Of a stretch of 64,000 bases of DNA, positions 40,980-50,768 are shown in pieces. The stretch lies in the NCBI GenBank assembly GCA_049115495.1, contig JAGDZV010000024.1, positions 4,808 to 68,807 on the forward strand. The letters are read 5' to 3'. This DNA is from JACPUW01 sp049115495. GTDB lineage: Bacteria; Bacteroidota; Bacteroidia; CAILMK01; JACPUW01. Under the pieces are notes generated by a model. The model was given only the letters and a program-made list of their open reading frames with translations, did no database searches and was not told the DNA's origin. How positions within the stretch are numbered: the stretch's first letter is position 1; every line of letters starts with the position of its first letter. Both the position numbers and the translations under genes were made by a program.

Positions 40980-43325
40980 ATGGTAAAAGCGTTAAAATAT
41001 TTCGTTCTAGTCTTGATTCTTGTAATGAGCAAGCAGTCATTAGCTTCACATATAATGGGAGGAAATATAGTTTTCAACCATGTAAATTCTAACAATTACG
41101 CAGTAGGCATCGAAGTATTCGTTGATTGTTATAGAGGAAATCCAGCAGCGTTTTATGAAGACTCTCTTGTACTTGGAATATTTTCAAAATCTACTGACGC
41201 ATTGGTACAGCAACTGCCTTTAAAAATAAATCCTGGTTTTGACCAAGAGCTACAAATTACAAAAGATGATTGTGCTGCACCAGTTGACTTTTGCATGTAT
41301 GTGGTTTTTTACAGTGATACTTTCACTTTTGACCCTTTAATTTTTGATGACCCTGAAGGATACTATATTAGTTGGGAGCGGTGTTGCAGAAATTCGGTGG
41401 TTTTAAATGTTAGAGATCCTGATGAGATTGGAACGGCTTTTTATGCTGAGATTCCACCTTTTGCCATTAAAAATTCAATTCCTTCATTTAAAAAGTTACC
41501 ATTGAATTTGCTCTGTGTAAATACTTTTTTTAAATACAACTTTAAAATTGAAGACCCTGATGCCGATTCATTAAAAATGAGTTTGGTTGCGCCATTAAAG
41601 GGAAGAACAACAAAAGGTAATGACAATTCCAATCAAAGTGCTGCATATCCGCTGCTTGAGCCAAGGCCCTATGCCGAAGTGATTTGGGCCAACGGATTTA
41701 GCATAAACAATGTAATGAATGGAGACCCCGAGCTTTCAATTGATCCACAAACAGGTGTAGTTACTGTAAAACCTACAAGGCAAGGAGACTATGCTTTTGC
41801 CATAAAGGTTGAAGAGTATAGAAAGGGAGTCAAAATTGGAGAAGTTATTAGAGAAATGCAATATAAAGTTTCTACTTGCGAAGCAAACAAAGTACCCAAT
41901 GCAGATCTCGATATAAAAGACTCAATTATTGACGTATATCCCGGCCAAGAGGTCAATTTGAATTGGCTCTTTCAAGACGAATCAGGCGATTCTATTTACA
42001 TTTCTGCACAAAGCAACCTATTTAATGAGAGCATAATAGGGGAGCCTGTAGCAGATTTTTTGGCTTTAAACGGTAATGGAAAGGCAAGAGCTTCATTTTA
42101 CTGGAAACCCAATTGCGACCATATTAATAGCGAATTGTATAAAGTTACCATTGATGCTACCGACAATGGTTGTCCTTTTCCGGCAACAAATTCTGCCGAT
42201 TTTTATATTAGAGTATTGGACCCACCTGTTTACCCAAAGCCAGCAGATTTCTGCGTTAAAAGACTTCAAGGAGATTCAATACAGCTAACCTGGGCACTTG
42301 AAGAATACGGAACCTATTTTGGAGGAATTATTATTGAGCAAAAGCTCGAAGGAGGCGCATGGCAAAAAGTTGATTCAGTGGGTAAAAAGCGCATTAAGGA
42401 GTATAGAACGTCAATTGCAGATAATGATATTGTAAATGTTTGTTTTAGAATTAGAGCCGTAAATATTTGTGGCGTTAGAGGAGAAGTAAGTGATTCTTTT
42501 TGTAGCGTGCTGCATGTTGACAAGCCACCTTTAAGATCAGAGCTTATTAATGTTACCGTTAATGAAAGAGAACATGTAGAATTGACTTGGGAACCGAATT
42601 TTGATTTTGATTTTAACTCATATCAAATTTTCAGGGCTATAAACGGCGAAATTTTTGACTATTATGCCAAGGTTACTGATCCATTGCAAACATCTTTTAC
42701 TGATAGTATAATAAATGCTGACTCAAACTATTACGAGTACTATATAGAGACTGTTGACGATTGTAACGATAGAAGTCCTATTAGTACTAAAGGAGCTTCT
42801 ATATTGCTAAAAGGAAAGATTCAGCCTTTTGATAATGAAGTTTGGTGGACCGATTTCTTTTTATGGAAACCCGAATCATTTACGATAACTGGGGTTGGTA
42901 AACCCAGTGGCCTAACCTTTGGTCAGCAATTTGATAATCTTACTTTTGGCTATACACATGAGCTTGATGAAGGCAATGACGGTGTTTGGCAATACAGACT
43001 TTATGCTGAAAACAAAGAATTAGGAATTACAAGCTACTCCAATACGCTGGATTTAGTGCAAAAGCCCGTAGTTTTAATACCTACGGCTTTTAGTCCTAAT
43101 GATGATAACCTTAATGAAGATTGGACAATTACGGCAGATTTTGTTGGAGAATACTTTTTACAGGTATTTAATAGATGGGGACAATTGGTTTTTGAAACTC
43201 AAGATCCTAATAAGTTTTGGGATGGTAAAAATGCTCTTGATGGGGTATATCTATATAAATTGACTTACCGTGATCTTACAGGGAGAATTTCTTTTACCAC
43301 AGGTACCGTACAGATTACAAAATAG
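40980..43325 (+). CDS. Secreted protein with fibronectin-like domain and gliding-motility (T9SS type B) tail
   Basis: A 781-residue cargo. Signal peptide LKYFVLVLILVMSKQSLA; N-terminal region starting SHIMGGNIVFNHVNSNNYAVGI (~22-350) resembles the beta-rich heads of Bacteroidota gliding-associated proteins; an Fn3-like stretch at ~415-610 (IQLTWALEEYGTYFGGIIIEQK; VELTWEPNFDFDFNSYQIFR); and the C-terminal type B sorting domain ~695-781 with IPTAFSPNDDNLNEDW, FNRWGQLVFETQ, WDGK and GVYLYKLTY. The tail directs export by the T9SS, often to the cell surface. The start is ATG 40980. It is divergent from the biotin carrier gene. The 3' end overlaps the convergent PAP2-like gene by 11 bp. Surface adhesin or motility accessory is inferred. 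Confidence 0.85.
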   Translation: MVKALKYFVLVLILVMSKQSLASHIMGGNIVFNHVNSNNYAVGIEVFVDCYRGNPAAFYEDSLVLGIFSKSTDALVQQLPLKINPGFDQELQITKDDCAAPVDFCMYVVFYSDTFTFDPLIFDDPEGYYISWERCCRNSVVLNVRDPDEIGTAFYAEIPPFAIKNSIPSFKKLPLNLLCVNTFFKYNFKIEDPDADSLKMSLVAPLKGRTTKGNDNSNQSAAYPLLEPRPYAEVIWANGFSINNVMNGDPELSIDPQTGVVTVKPTRQGDYAFAIKVEEYRKGVKIGEVIREMQYKVSTCEANKVPNADLDIKDSIIDVYPGQEVNLNWLFQDESGDSIYISAQSNLFNESIIGEPVADFLALNGNGKARASFYWKPNCDHINSELYKVTIDATDNGCPFPATNSADFYIRVLDPPVYPKPADFCVKRLQGDSIQLTWALEEYGTYFGGIIIEQKLEGGAWQKVDSVGKKRIKEYRTSIADNDIVNVCFRIRAVNICGVRGEVSDSFCSVLHVDKPPLRSELINVTVNEREHVELTWEPNFDFDFNSYQIFRAINGEIFDYYAKVTDPLQTSFTDSIINADSNYYEYYIETVDDCNDRSPISTKGASILLKGKIQPFDNEVWWTDFFLWKPESFTITGVGKPSGLTFGQQFDNLTFGYTHELDEGNDGVWQYRLYAENKELGITSYSNTLDLVQKPVVLIPTAFSPNDDNLNEDWTITADFVGEYFLQVFNRWGQLVFETQDPNKFWDGKNALDGVYLYKLTYRDLTGRISFTTGTVQITK

Positions 43326-43914
43326 GAGCAATAAACAAAACGGAAGCAGTCAATACAAAACCTGAGATATAGCCAAAATACAACTCTTTATTTGTATGTG
43401 CGCCTAAAAACAAGCGCGACATTCCTACAAGGCCTGCACAGATTACCGAAAGCATAAAAGGGTAAAAATAGTCAGAACCAAAGTCTGCTAAAAGATAAAG
43501 GAACACTGCAACAAAGCCGCCCCATCCACTTGCGTGAAGGCTAATTTTAAACCAAAAATTCACAACAAAGGCAACCAACATACCAAGGGCTATTGCAATT
43601 AGGGTCCAGCGCAAATAATCAGGTAAAAATCTTTCAGGAAAAAACCAAAAGGTAAGGCTGTAAATGATCATTACCACCAAAACGGTTGAGCGCCTTTCTT
43701 GCAATGTTTGCTTCACTAAACTTCTTTTACCAAATAGCAAAAAAAGTACAGGTAGTATTGCCGTATTAATAAAAAGAAGCCCGGTAATTAGCAAAATACC
43801 CATTAAATTTAAAGTGATTGGGTAAGGAAAAAGAACCCAATACAAAATGTACAAATAGGTAAACAGAAAGATTGGATGAAGCGCGTAAGAAACAAAATTG
43901 GCGAATGCCCTCAT
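43315..43914 (-). CDS. PAP2-like membrane protein
   Basis: A 199-residue polytopic protein with six hydrophobic segments. A conserved pair SLHASGWGGF and GMSRLFLGAHTNKEL matches the phosphatase motifs of the PAP2 superfamily (SGH-like and SRxxxxxH), although the first motif KxxxxxxRP is not clear, so catalytic activity is doubtful. If active it would dephosphorylate a lipid such as undecaprenyl or phosphatidylglycerol phosphate. It starts one base before the rpoN stop region (43914/43915) on the same strand, so it is immediately downstream of rpoN and probably co-transcribed. Confidence 0.7.
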   Translation of the reverse strand: MRAFANFVSYALHPIFLFTYLYILYWVLFPYPITLNLMGILLITGLLFINTAILPVLFLLFGKRSLVKQTLQERRSTVLVVMIIYSLTFWFFPERFLPDYLRWTLIAIALGMLVAFVVNFWFKISLHASGWGGFVAVFLYLLADFGSDYFYPFMLSVICAGLVGMSRLFLGAHTNKELYFGYISGFVLTASVLFIAPIL

Positions 43915-45354
43915 TTAAAGTTCTTTTCTTAACCTAGCTACCGGAATGTTTAATTGTTCTCTGTACTTAGCTACGGTTCTTCTTGCAATGTTATAACCGC
44001 TGTCTTTTAGTTTTTCTGTAAGCTCATCGTCAGTTAAAGGTTTGTTTTTATCTTCTGCGCCAACTATTTCTTTAACCTTTTCTTTTACTTCAATATTAGA
44101 AACTTCAGTTCCATCTTCAGTAATAATACCTTCTGAGAAAAACTCTTTGAGACTATAAATACCATAGTCGGTTTGCACATACTTGCTGCTTGCAACTCTA
44201 GAAATGGTGCTGATGTCCATTTTTATCATGTCAGCAACATCTTTTAAAATCATTGGCTTAAGCTTGCTCATATCGCCAGTTCTAAAAAAATCTGGCTGAA
44301 GCTTAACAATAGTCTGCATGGTTTGCATCAAGGTATTTTGCCTTTGCTTAATGGCATCAATAAACCACTTGGCGCTATCAAGTTTCTGCTTTATAAATTG
44401 AACTTGTTTTTTTTGTTCGGTTGTAGCCTTTTTTGATTCTTGATATCCTTTTAACGTTTCTTGGTAAGAGCGGCTCACTTTAAGTTCAGGAGCATTTCTT
44501 TGGTTAAGAGAAACTACGAGATCATCACCACGCTCAGTAACCATAAAATCTGGCGAAACATATTGTGTTTTGGCTTCGCTTTGCGATTCACCAGGTTTTG
44601 GATTTAATCTCTGTATTAATTCAATTGCCTTTTTTAGGTCTTCTGTTTCAATTTTAAGAGATTTAAGCAGTTTATCATAGTGCTTATTACCTAACTCTTT
44701 AATGTAACGACGTACAATTTTTAATGCCAGATCTTTATATGGATGATCTGCCATTCGATTTAACTGTAATTCTAAACACTCTTCTAGGCTTCTTGCCGCT
44801 ATTCCCGGTGGGTCAAAAAGCTGTACAATTTTAAGAACCTGTTCTAGCTCTTCTTCAGTGGTCTGTACATTACTCAAGAACATCATATCGTAAGCAATGT
44901 TTTTTAATGGCCTTCTTATATAGCCATCATCCTCAATCATGCCAATTAGGTGGCGGGCAACTTCGGTTTCATGTTCGTTAAGTCTAGTAGTGTTTAGCTG
45001 AGATTCAAGTCTGCTAAATAAGGTTTGAGCCCCCGCGTAAGGTATTTCTTCATTTTCGCTGTCAGGGTCTGATGAATAATAGAAACTGTCATTCCCGTCG
45101 TCATCAGTCATGTAATCGGTTACATCAAAATCATCTTCCCAGTCCTTTTCGTTTTCATAATCCTGTTCATTGCTATCAGTCGAAGAATCGTAGTCATCAG
45201 ACTCATCACCCGTTTCTAAAGCAGGGTTTTCGGCAAGTTCTTCATCAAGACGATCTTGCAGCTCGGTTAAATTGAGCTGAAGCAGTTGAATAAACTGAAT
45301 TTGTTGCGGCGATAATTTCTGCAGCAACTTCTGATTCAGACCTTGTTTTAGCAT
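43915..45354 (-). CDS. rpoN: RNA polymerase sigma-54 factor
   Basis: Alternative sigma factor that reads -24/-12 promoters and needs an AAA+ activator. The protein has 479 residues. Region I is MLKQGLNQKLLQKLSPQQIQFIQLLQL and following Gln/Leu-rich helices; an acidic region II spans ~50-95 (DESDDYDSSTDSNEQD); the core-binding and HTH region follows (LKPMILKDVADMIKMDISTISRVAS); and the RpoN box ARRTVAKYRE with IPVARLRKEL ends the protein. No sigma-54 activator gene or clear -24/-12 promoter was seen in the window. It is divergent from asnS with a 76-bp gap. Confidence 0.97.
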   Translation of the reverse strand: MLKQGLNQKLLQKLSPQQIQFIQLLQLNLTELQDRLDEELAENPALETGDESDDYDSSTDSNEQDYENEKDWEDDFDVTDYMTDDDGNDSFYYSSDPDSENEEIPYAGAQTLFSRLESQLNTTRLNEHETEVARHLIGMIEDDGYIRRPLKNIAYDMMFLSNVQTTEEELEQVLKIVQLFDPPGIAARSLEECLELQLNRMADHPYKDLALKIVRRYIKELGNKHYDKLLKSLKIETEDLKKAIELIQRLNPKPGESQSEAKTQYVSPDFMVTERGDDLVVSLNQRNAPELKVSRSYQETLKGYQESKKATTEQKKQVQFIKQKLDSAKWFIDAIKQRQNTLMQTMQTIVKLQPDFFRTGDMSKLKPMILKDVADMIKMDISTISRVASSKYVQTDYGIYSLKEFFSEGIITEDGTEVSNIEVKEKVKEIVGAEDKNKPLTDDELTEKLKDSGYNIARRTVAKYREQLNIPVARLRKEL

Positions 45355-45430
45355 ATTTGCATCCGGTTTTCGAGTTCAAATATTAGCACGAAAATTTTAA
45401 TTACGAACCTTTTTACCAAACTAAAGAATA

Positions 45431-46969
45431 ATGGAAAGTACATCGTTTCCTCAAGTAACAATCCAATCACTTGGTTCATACAATGATAAAGAAATTCAGC
45501 TTAATGGTTGGGTGCAAAATATTCGTCAAAGCAAAGGCTTGGCCTTTATAATTATAAGAGACGGAAGCGGATTTTGCCAATGTGTAGCCGCCTTAGATTC
45601 TCTTGGTGAAGAAGAGTTTGAAAAAACCAATAAGCTTACGCAAGAGTCATCTGTACAAATTACTGGCAAAGTAGTTAAAGATGAGCGACAAATTGGAGGC
45701 TTTGAACTACAAGTTACAGGTTTAAAAATTGTATCAATAGCGGTTGATTATCCTATCTCAAATAAAGCACATGGCGTAGATTTTCTTTTAGATAAAAGGC
45801 ACCTATGGCTTAGAAGCAAGCGCCAATGGGCAATTATGAGGGTAAGAAATCAAGTGATTTTTTCAATTCATAGCTTTTTTCAAAAGCAAGGGTATGTTCA
45901 AATGGATGCGCCTATTTTTACAGGAAACGCATGCGAAGGAACTACTGACCTTTTTGAAACTGACTTTTTTGAACAACCAGCTTACTTAAGTCAATCGGGT
46001 CAGCTTTATGGTGAAGCAATGGCCATGGCAATGGGTAAGATTTACACTTTTGGGCCTACTTTTAGAGCAGAGAAGTCTAAAACTCGTCGTCATTTAAGTG
46101 AATTTTGGATGATTGAGCCTGAAATGGCTTATTACAATCTTGAAATGACCCTCGATGTAATTGAAGATTTTCTTCAAACAGTAATTGGTAATGTGCTTGA
46201 AAATTGCAAATTGGAACTCGAAGTTTTAGAACGTGATACCACAAGCTTAGAGAACGCATTAAAACCTTTTATTAGACTTAGTTATAAAGATGCGGTAGCA
46301 ATTTTAAAAGGAGAGAAAGACGTTAATGGTCAATTCTCAATTCAGATACTAGAAGATGACCTTGCAAGTGCCAAGTCTAAGCTAAATGAAGTACTTGCAG
46401 AAATTGACGAGCTTGAAGCCACTATTAAAAAAGGCGGTATTAAAAAAGGAAGGCTCAATAGAATGGAAGCCCAAGTTCAAAAGCTAAAGGCCGAGCAAAA
46501 AGAACTTGAAGAATCAATTAGAAACATACCTACCTGGATAAACTCTGCCAAAAACTTTGTAGATGGCAGTGATTTTGGTGGCTCTGATGAAACTGTAATT
46601 ACTAGAATGTTTAAAACGCCAGTGATGGTTTATAATTGGCCAAAGGCGATTAAGGCATTTTATATGAAGGAAGTTGATGGCGATCCTACACTTGTGAAAG
46701 GAGTTGATGTTTTGGCCCCAGAAGGTTATGGCGAAATTGTTGGTGGCGGAGAACGCGAAACAGATATTGACGTACTAGTTGATAGTATTAAGAAACACGA
46801 ACTACCAATGAGTGAATTTGAATGGTATCTTGACCTTAGAAGGTACGGAAGTGTACCGCACGCCGGTTTTGGTCTAGGATTAGAGCGATTCATTACTTGG
46901 ATTTGTAAAATACATCATTTGCGAGAAGCTATACCATTCCCAAGATTGATGGGGCGTTTGTTACCTTAA
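45431..46969 (+). CDS. asnS: Asparagine--tRNA ligase
   Basis: Class IIb aminoacyl-tRNA synthetase, 512 residues. N-terminal OB-fold for anticodon binding (IQLNGWVQNIRQSKGLAFI); class II core with motif 2 FRAEKSKTRRHLSEFWMIEPE and motif 3 GFGLGLERFITW. Between them is a ~70-residue Lys/Glu-rich coiled-coil insertion at ~305-375 (KLNEVLAEIDELEATIKK; VQKLKAEQKELEESI), which is longer than in E. coli AsnRS and is known in Bacteroidota. The YFEQPAYLSQSGQLYGE-type active-site strand identifies Asn rather than Asp specificity. The glycosyltransferase gene starts 6 bp after its stop. Confidence 0.96.
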   Translation: MESTSFPQVTIQSLGSYNDKEIQLNGWVQNIRQSKGLAFIIIRDGSGFCQCVAALDSLGEEEFEKTNKLTQESSVQITGKVVKDERQIGGFELQVTGLKIVSIAVDYPISNKAHGVDFLLDKRHLWLRSKRQWAIMRVRNQVIFSIHSFFQKQGYVQMDAPIFTGNACEGTTDLFETDFFEQPAYLSQSGQLYGEAMAMAMGKIYTFGPTFRAEKSKTRRHLSEFWMIEPEMAYYNLEMTLDVIEDFLQTVIGNVLENCKLELEVLERDTTSLENALKPFIRLSYKDAVAILKGEKDVNGQFSIQILEDDLASAKSKLNEVLAEIDELEATIKKGGIKKGRLNRMEAQVQKLKAEQKELEESIRNIPTWINSAKNFVDGSDFGGSDETVITRMFKTPVMVYNWPKAIKAFYMKEVDGDPTLVKGVDVLAPEGYGEIVGGGERETDIDVLVDSIKKHELPMSEFEWYLDLRRYGSVPHAGFGLGLERFITWICKIHHLREAIPFPRLMGRLLP

Positions 46970-46975
46970 ATCGGA

Positions 46976-48067
46976 ATGGCTCAAACGGTAATCTTTGTTG
47001 TTCAAGGTGAGGGAAGGGGACACCTTTCTCAAGCTTTGGCAATGAAAAGTATTATGTCCAATTTACACCTAAGCATTGTAAAGGTGTTTGTTGGAAGAAG
47101 CTCTCAAAGATTATTGCCAGAGTACTTTGTTAAGGAATTTGATGGGTTGATTGAAGAGTTTGAAAGCCCAAATTTTCTAATTGATGAAAAAGGAAAAGGG
47201 ATAAAAGTAGCCAAGTCACTTTGGCTCAGCTTTATAAACCTTCCAAAATACATTTCATATTCAATTAGAATGGCAGGAAAGGTCAATGACTTTAATGCCG
47301 ACCTTGTAATAAATTTCTATGAGCCACTTCTTGGATTATCTCAATTTTTTAAAAAGATTAATGCCCCTATAGTCTCTTTGGCGCATCAATTTTTTAGCCT
47401 TCATCCAAAGTTTGAAATGCCTCCAAAACCAAACTTTGATAAAAACGGGCTTAAAGTTCTTAGCTATATTACAGGAAAAGGTTCCAATACTTTATTGGCG
47501 CTGTCTTTTTATAAATTCGAGAATTATGGCAAGAGAAATTTAAAAGTGGTGCCACCTTTACTTAGACCCGCCCTGTTTCAATTGTCAAGTGCAGATGATG
47601 GCTATTTCCTTATTTATCTATTAAATAAGGGCTACGCCCAAGAAATTATTGAGTGGCAAAAGCTAAACCCCAACACAAGGCTCGAAATATTTTGGGATGA
47701 TTTTTCGAAGCCAAAAAGATGGAGCCCACAAGAGAATATTGGCTTTAATCACCTTGATGCCAATTTATTTCTTGAGAAGATGTCCAAGTGTACGGCTTTA
47801 ATTTCAACATCAGGGTTTGAATCAGTAAGTGAAGCTTTACTCTTGAATAAAAAAGTAGGCCTTGTACCGGTAAAGGGCCACTATGAGCAAAAGTTAAATT
47901 CTTATGATGCTTTGAAAACTGGAATGGCAGTTAGAAATGATGAATTTGATATAGGGGCTCTAATCAACGAGATAAAAAAAATGCCTGAAATTAAACCATC
48001 AAATGATTGGATAATTTCAGGCAATATTATGATAGAAGAAATACTAGTTCAAGTACTTAATAAATAA
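46976..48067 (+). CDS. GT-B fold glycosyltransferase-like protein (family 28/MurG-like)
   Basis: A 363-residue cytoplasmic protein. The N-terminus VIFVVQGEGRGHLSQALAM is the Gly-rich loop (GxGRGH) shared by MurG-like GT-B transferases. The C-terminal domain includes MSKCTALISTSGFESVSEALLLNKKVGLVPVKGHYEQ (~265-305), the usual nucleotide-sugar-binding region with E and H/GH residues. Proteins of this type are often found as lone glycosyltransferase-like genes in Bacteroidota. Donor and acceptor unknown. It is co-directional with asnS (6-bp gap) and overlaps the convergent gene at 48057 by 11 bp. Confidence 0.8.
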   Translation: MAQTVIFVVQGEGRGHLSQALAMKSIMSNLHLSIVKVFVGRSSQRLLPEYFVKEFDGLIEEFESPNFLIDEKGKGIKVAKSLWLSFINLPKYISYSIRMAGKVNDFNADLVINFYEPLLGLSQFFKKINAPIVSLAHQFFSLHPKFEMPPKPNFDKNGLKVLSYITGKGSNTLLALSFYKFENYGKRNLKVVPPLLRPALFQLSSADDGYFLIYLLNKGYAQEIIEWQKLNPNTRLEIFWDDFSKPKRWSPQENIGFNHLDANLFLEKMSKCTALISTSGFESVSEALLLNKKVGLVPVKGHYEQKLNSYDALKTGMAVRNDEFDIGALINEIKKMPEIKPSNDWIISGNIMIEEILVQVLNK

Positions 48068-50678
48068 CTTGAACAAATCCACTTGTACTTCTTGATTCTT
48101 CGTCTTTGCCAAACGCGTCAATTACATAAAAATAGGCGCCTTCGGCAACAAGGTCGTTATTGTAAGTTCCGTCCCACCAATCGTACGGGTCTTCTGTTTC
48201 AAAAACTATCTGTCCCCATCTATTAAAAATAGTCATTTTAAAACTGCTAATTAAAAACGGGTACACTTCAAATTTATCGTTTAAAAGATCGCTGTTTGGT
48301 GTAAAAGCATTTGGAATGTAAATATTCGAGAAACAGGTATCTGTCGGGTCAATTTTTAAAAGAATAGAATCTTCGTTTCCGACACAACCTTTAGAAATGC
48401 CATAAACAGTTAAGTACACATCGTCAACAATTACTCTATAGGTAATTGACTCACTGGTATCTTCAGTACTCCATACATACTGTTCAGCACCTTCAGCTTC
48501 AAGCACCACATCTCTACCTTTGCAAACAAACACGGTGTCATTTTCTCTTTGCGAGCTTGCTAGGTGTGCGTATACATCAGGTAGTTGAATAACATTAACA
48601 TCTACAAAACCAACTGCACTTCCGCACTCTTCGCCATTTGAAGCTTCAACTCTATAAGATGAAGGCTTATCAGGTTTAACTAATGCAGTTCTTTTTAAAT
48701 CACTTCCAATAATATCATCACCAAACCATTGGTAAAATCTACCACCTTTAGCTCCTATTTCAACTGCTGCGCCGTTACAAATAGTGGTATCTCCAAAGGT
48801 AATAAGCTCAAGTCCAGGCAGAGTTGTTACTACTAAGTCATCTGTCGAAATACAGCCTTTAGCATCTTCAACTTCAAGTACATAAGTGATTATTGTGTCT
48901 TTTAAACCTTCAACCGTAATGTTTCTTGCACTAGGATCAGTTGTTATACCAATAGTCGGGCTCCATTCAAATTTGTACGGTTCAGCACCATTCAAAGTTT
49001 CTAACTCAATATCAATTGTTTCAGTTACGCAAACGAAGGTGTCAGATCCAATTCGTAATTCTGGCAGTCGATTTACCGTAACTGTTACATCATCAGTTGC
49101 CGAGCACTTATTTTCATCTTCAACATATAAGGTTAGCGTTGACGTATTATTTAGGCCTAAAATAAACGGATCGGGAATGTTTGGCTTATTAACCAAAAAT
49201 GCTGGACTCCATTGGTAAAAGAAAAAGCCAGTTTCTCCATCAAAATAGGCCGTATCTCCTTCACAAATTTCAAAGTCGTCTCCAGCGTCTACCGTAAAAG
49301 CAGGTACAACAGTTACTCTTACTGAATCAACAACAGGACAAAACCCGTTTGTTCCGGTTACAAAAAATGTGGTCGATGATGTTGGAAACGCTTCAGGGTT
49401 TGCAATAAAAACATCAGATAGAGCACTTGTGTTTCCACTCCAAGTGTAAGTTGTAGCGCCTGATGCCAATAGGTTAACAGAATCACCCTCGCACAGCTGC
49501 ACGTCTTCTCCTGCCTCAGTTTTGGCCAATGGTCTTACAATTACTTTAACAGAATCTATAGTTTTACATTGAGTGCCATCATCCGCATAGACATCATACC
49601 TAGTCGTATTTTGAGGGAAAACAATAGGATTTGCACTGTTATTGTCATCAATAAAAGTATTTGGCGTCCATTCATAATTTGTTGCACCTGAAACACTTAT
49701 CTGAACTGAATCACCAAAACAAATGTCTTCATCGCTGCTTACGCTAATTACAGGATACGGATGCACAATAATTTGCATTTTGTCTGTTGTAATACAATCA
49801 CCAAGCGTAGTTTGTAATGTATACTCATAAGTACCAGCCGCGGTAGGTTTTGTGGTAGGGTTAGAAATAAACCTATTTGTTATTGGCGCAGAACTGGTCC
49901 ATTGAAAAAATTCACCGTATTGGCCTTTAAGTTCGTATTCATCTCCAATACATATTTCTACATCAGATCCGGCACTTGCATTGTTCTTTGAGCAACTGCT
50001 AATTTCTGTTTCTATATAGGGTCTAGCGGGTACAGCATCAAACTTTGAATTTGCAAAATTTAGGCTTCTCAAACCTGATTCATCAACAAGTCTAATTTCA
50101 AAACCATAATTTTCTGATGGATTAGAAATCCAATAGTTCATTAATGAAGTAATATCAACCTCATAATCTTCATCGCCTTTTGTGGTACCCGAAACTCGTA
50201 TTTGGTCAGTAGTTGATATAACTGGCATTCTATAGGTTGCGCCAAGTGGTGGGTTTTTCCAAGTTAACGTATCATCTCCCCAGTCTTCAGTAATTCTCGA
50301 AATAAAGAAGTCATTTGCACCACTATCTATTTTATGAGAATCTAAAGTGTTACCTGTAAATTTTAAATGAAGATATGCACTTTTAAAACCACAGAAATTA
50401 TCGCTTGTAAAGTTTAAATCAAATCTTATGAATGTTCTTGTAACAGAGTCTTGCCCAGCATTATAAGGAGAAGATGATGCCATAATCTTCTTATTATTCC
50501 TTATAATCATAGAATCGTGTCCTAAACCAAGGCTGTCAGTAATTCGTGATGCGGTAACATTTACCCAATTATGATGTGTAGATGTTGATATTGTATAATC
50601 GCAAGTTTGAGCATTTGCTGAATAAAATGATAGAAAAGCAAATAACGCAGGGAGGGTTCTTAGCAGGTATTTAGTCAT
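48057..50678 (-). CDS. Secreted protein: DNRLRE-like head, Ig/PKD-like repeats, gliding-motility T9SS type B tail
   Basis: An 873-residue cargo. Signal peptide LRTLPALFAFLSFYSANAQ; a DNRLRE-like domain at ~30-220 (IRFDLNFTSDNFCGFKSAYLHL; WKNPPLGATYRMPVI); then about six repeats of ~85 residues with 'AG.D..ICEGD...L.A.GA..Y.W' pattern (for example EAGEDVQLCEGDSVNLLASGA, DAGDDFEICEGDTAYFDG) like those of SprB-type gliding adhesins; and the type B tail IYIPNAFTPNSDLLNDKFEV, FNRWGQIVFETEDPYDWWDG. Likely a surface adhesin or filament-like protein. It is divergent from the HhH gene at 50769. It shares the sorting type with the protein at 40980 but not the internal repeats. Confidence 0.85.
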   Translation of the reverse strand: MTKYLLRTLPALFAFLSFYSANAQTCDYTISTSTHHNWVNVTASRITDSLGLGHDSMIIRNNKKIMASSSPYNAGQDSVTRTFIRFDLNFTSDNFCGFKSAYLHLKFTGNTLDSHKIDSGANDFFISRITEDWGDDTLTWKNPPLGATYRMPVISTTDQIRVSGTTKGDEDYEVDITSLMNYWISNPSENYGFEIRLVDESGLRSLNFANSKFDAVPARPYIETEISSCSKNNASAGSDVEICIGDEYELKGQYGEFFQWTSSAPITNRFISNPTTKPTAAGTYEYTLQTTLGDCITTDKMQIIVHPYPVISVSSDEDICFGDSVQISVSGATNYEWTPNTFIDDNNSANPIVFPQNTTRYDVYADDGTQCKTIDSVKVIVRPLAKTEAGEDVQLCEGDSVNLLASGATTYTWSGNTSALSDVFIANPEAFPTSSTTFFVTGTNGFCPVVDSVRVTVVPAFTVDAGDDFEICEGDTAYFDGETGFFFYQWSPAFLVNKPNIPDPFILGLNNTSTLTLYVEDENKCSATDDVTVTVNRLPELRIGSDTFVCVTETIDIELETLNGAEPYKFEWSPTIGITTDPSARNITVEGLKDTIITYVLEVEDAKGCISTDDLVVTTLPGLELITFGDTTICNGAAVEIGAKGGRFYQWFGDDIIGSDLKRTALVKPDKPSSYRVEASNGEECGSAVGFVDVNVIQLPDVYAHLASSQRENDTVFVCKGRDVVLEAEGAEQYVWSTEDTSESITYRVIVDDVYLTVYGISKGCVGNEDSILLKIDPTDTCFSNIYIPNAFTPNSDLLNDKFEVYPFLISSFKMTIFNRWGQIVFETEDPYDWWDGTYNNDLVAEGAYFYVIDAFGKDEESRSTSGFVQVIY

Positions 50679-50768
50679 ACTGTTTTACGATAACTTACGC
50701 AATCGCCAAATTTACATCTTTGTATAATTTGCCGAAATATAATCGCAACTTTACATTAATTTTAAGAT

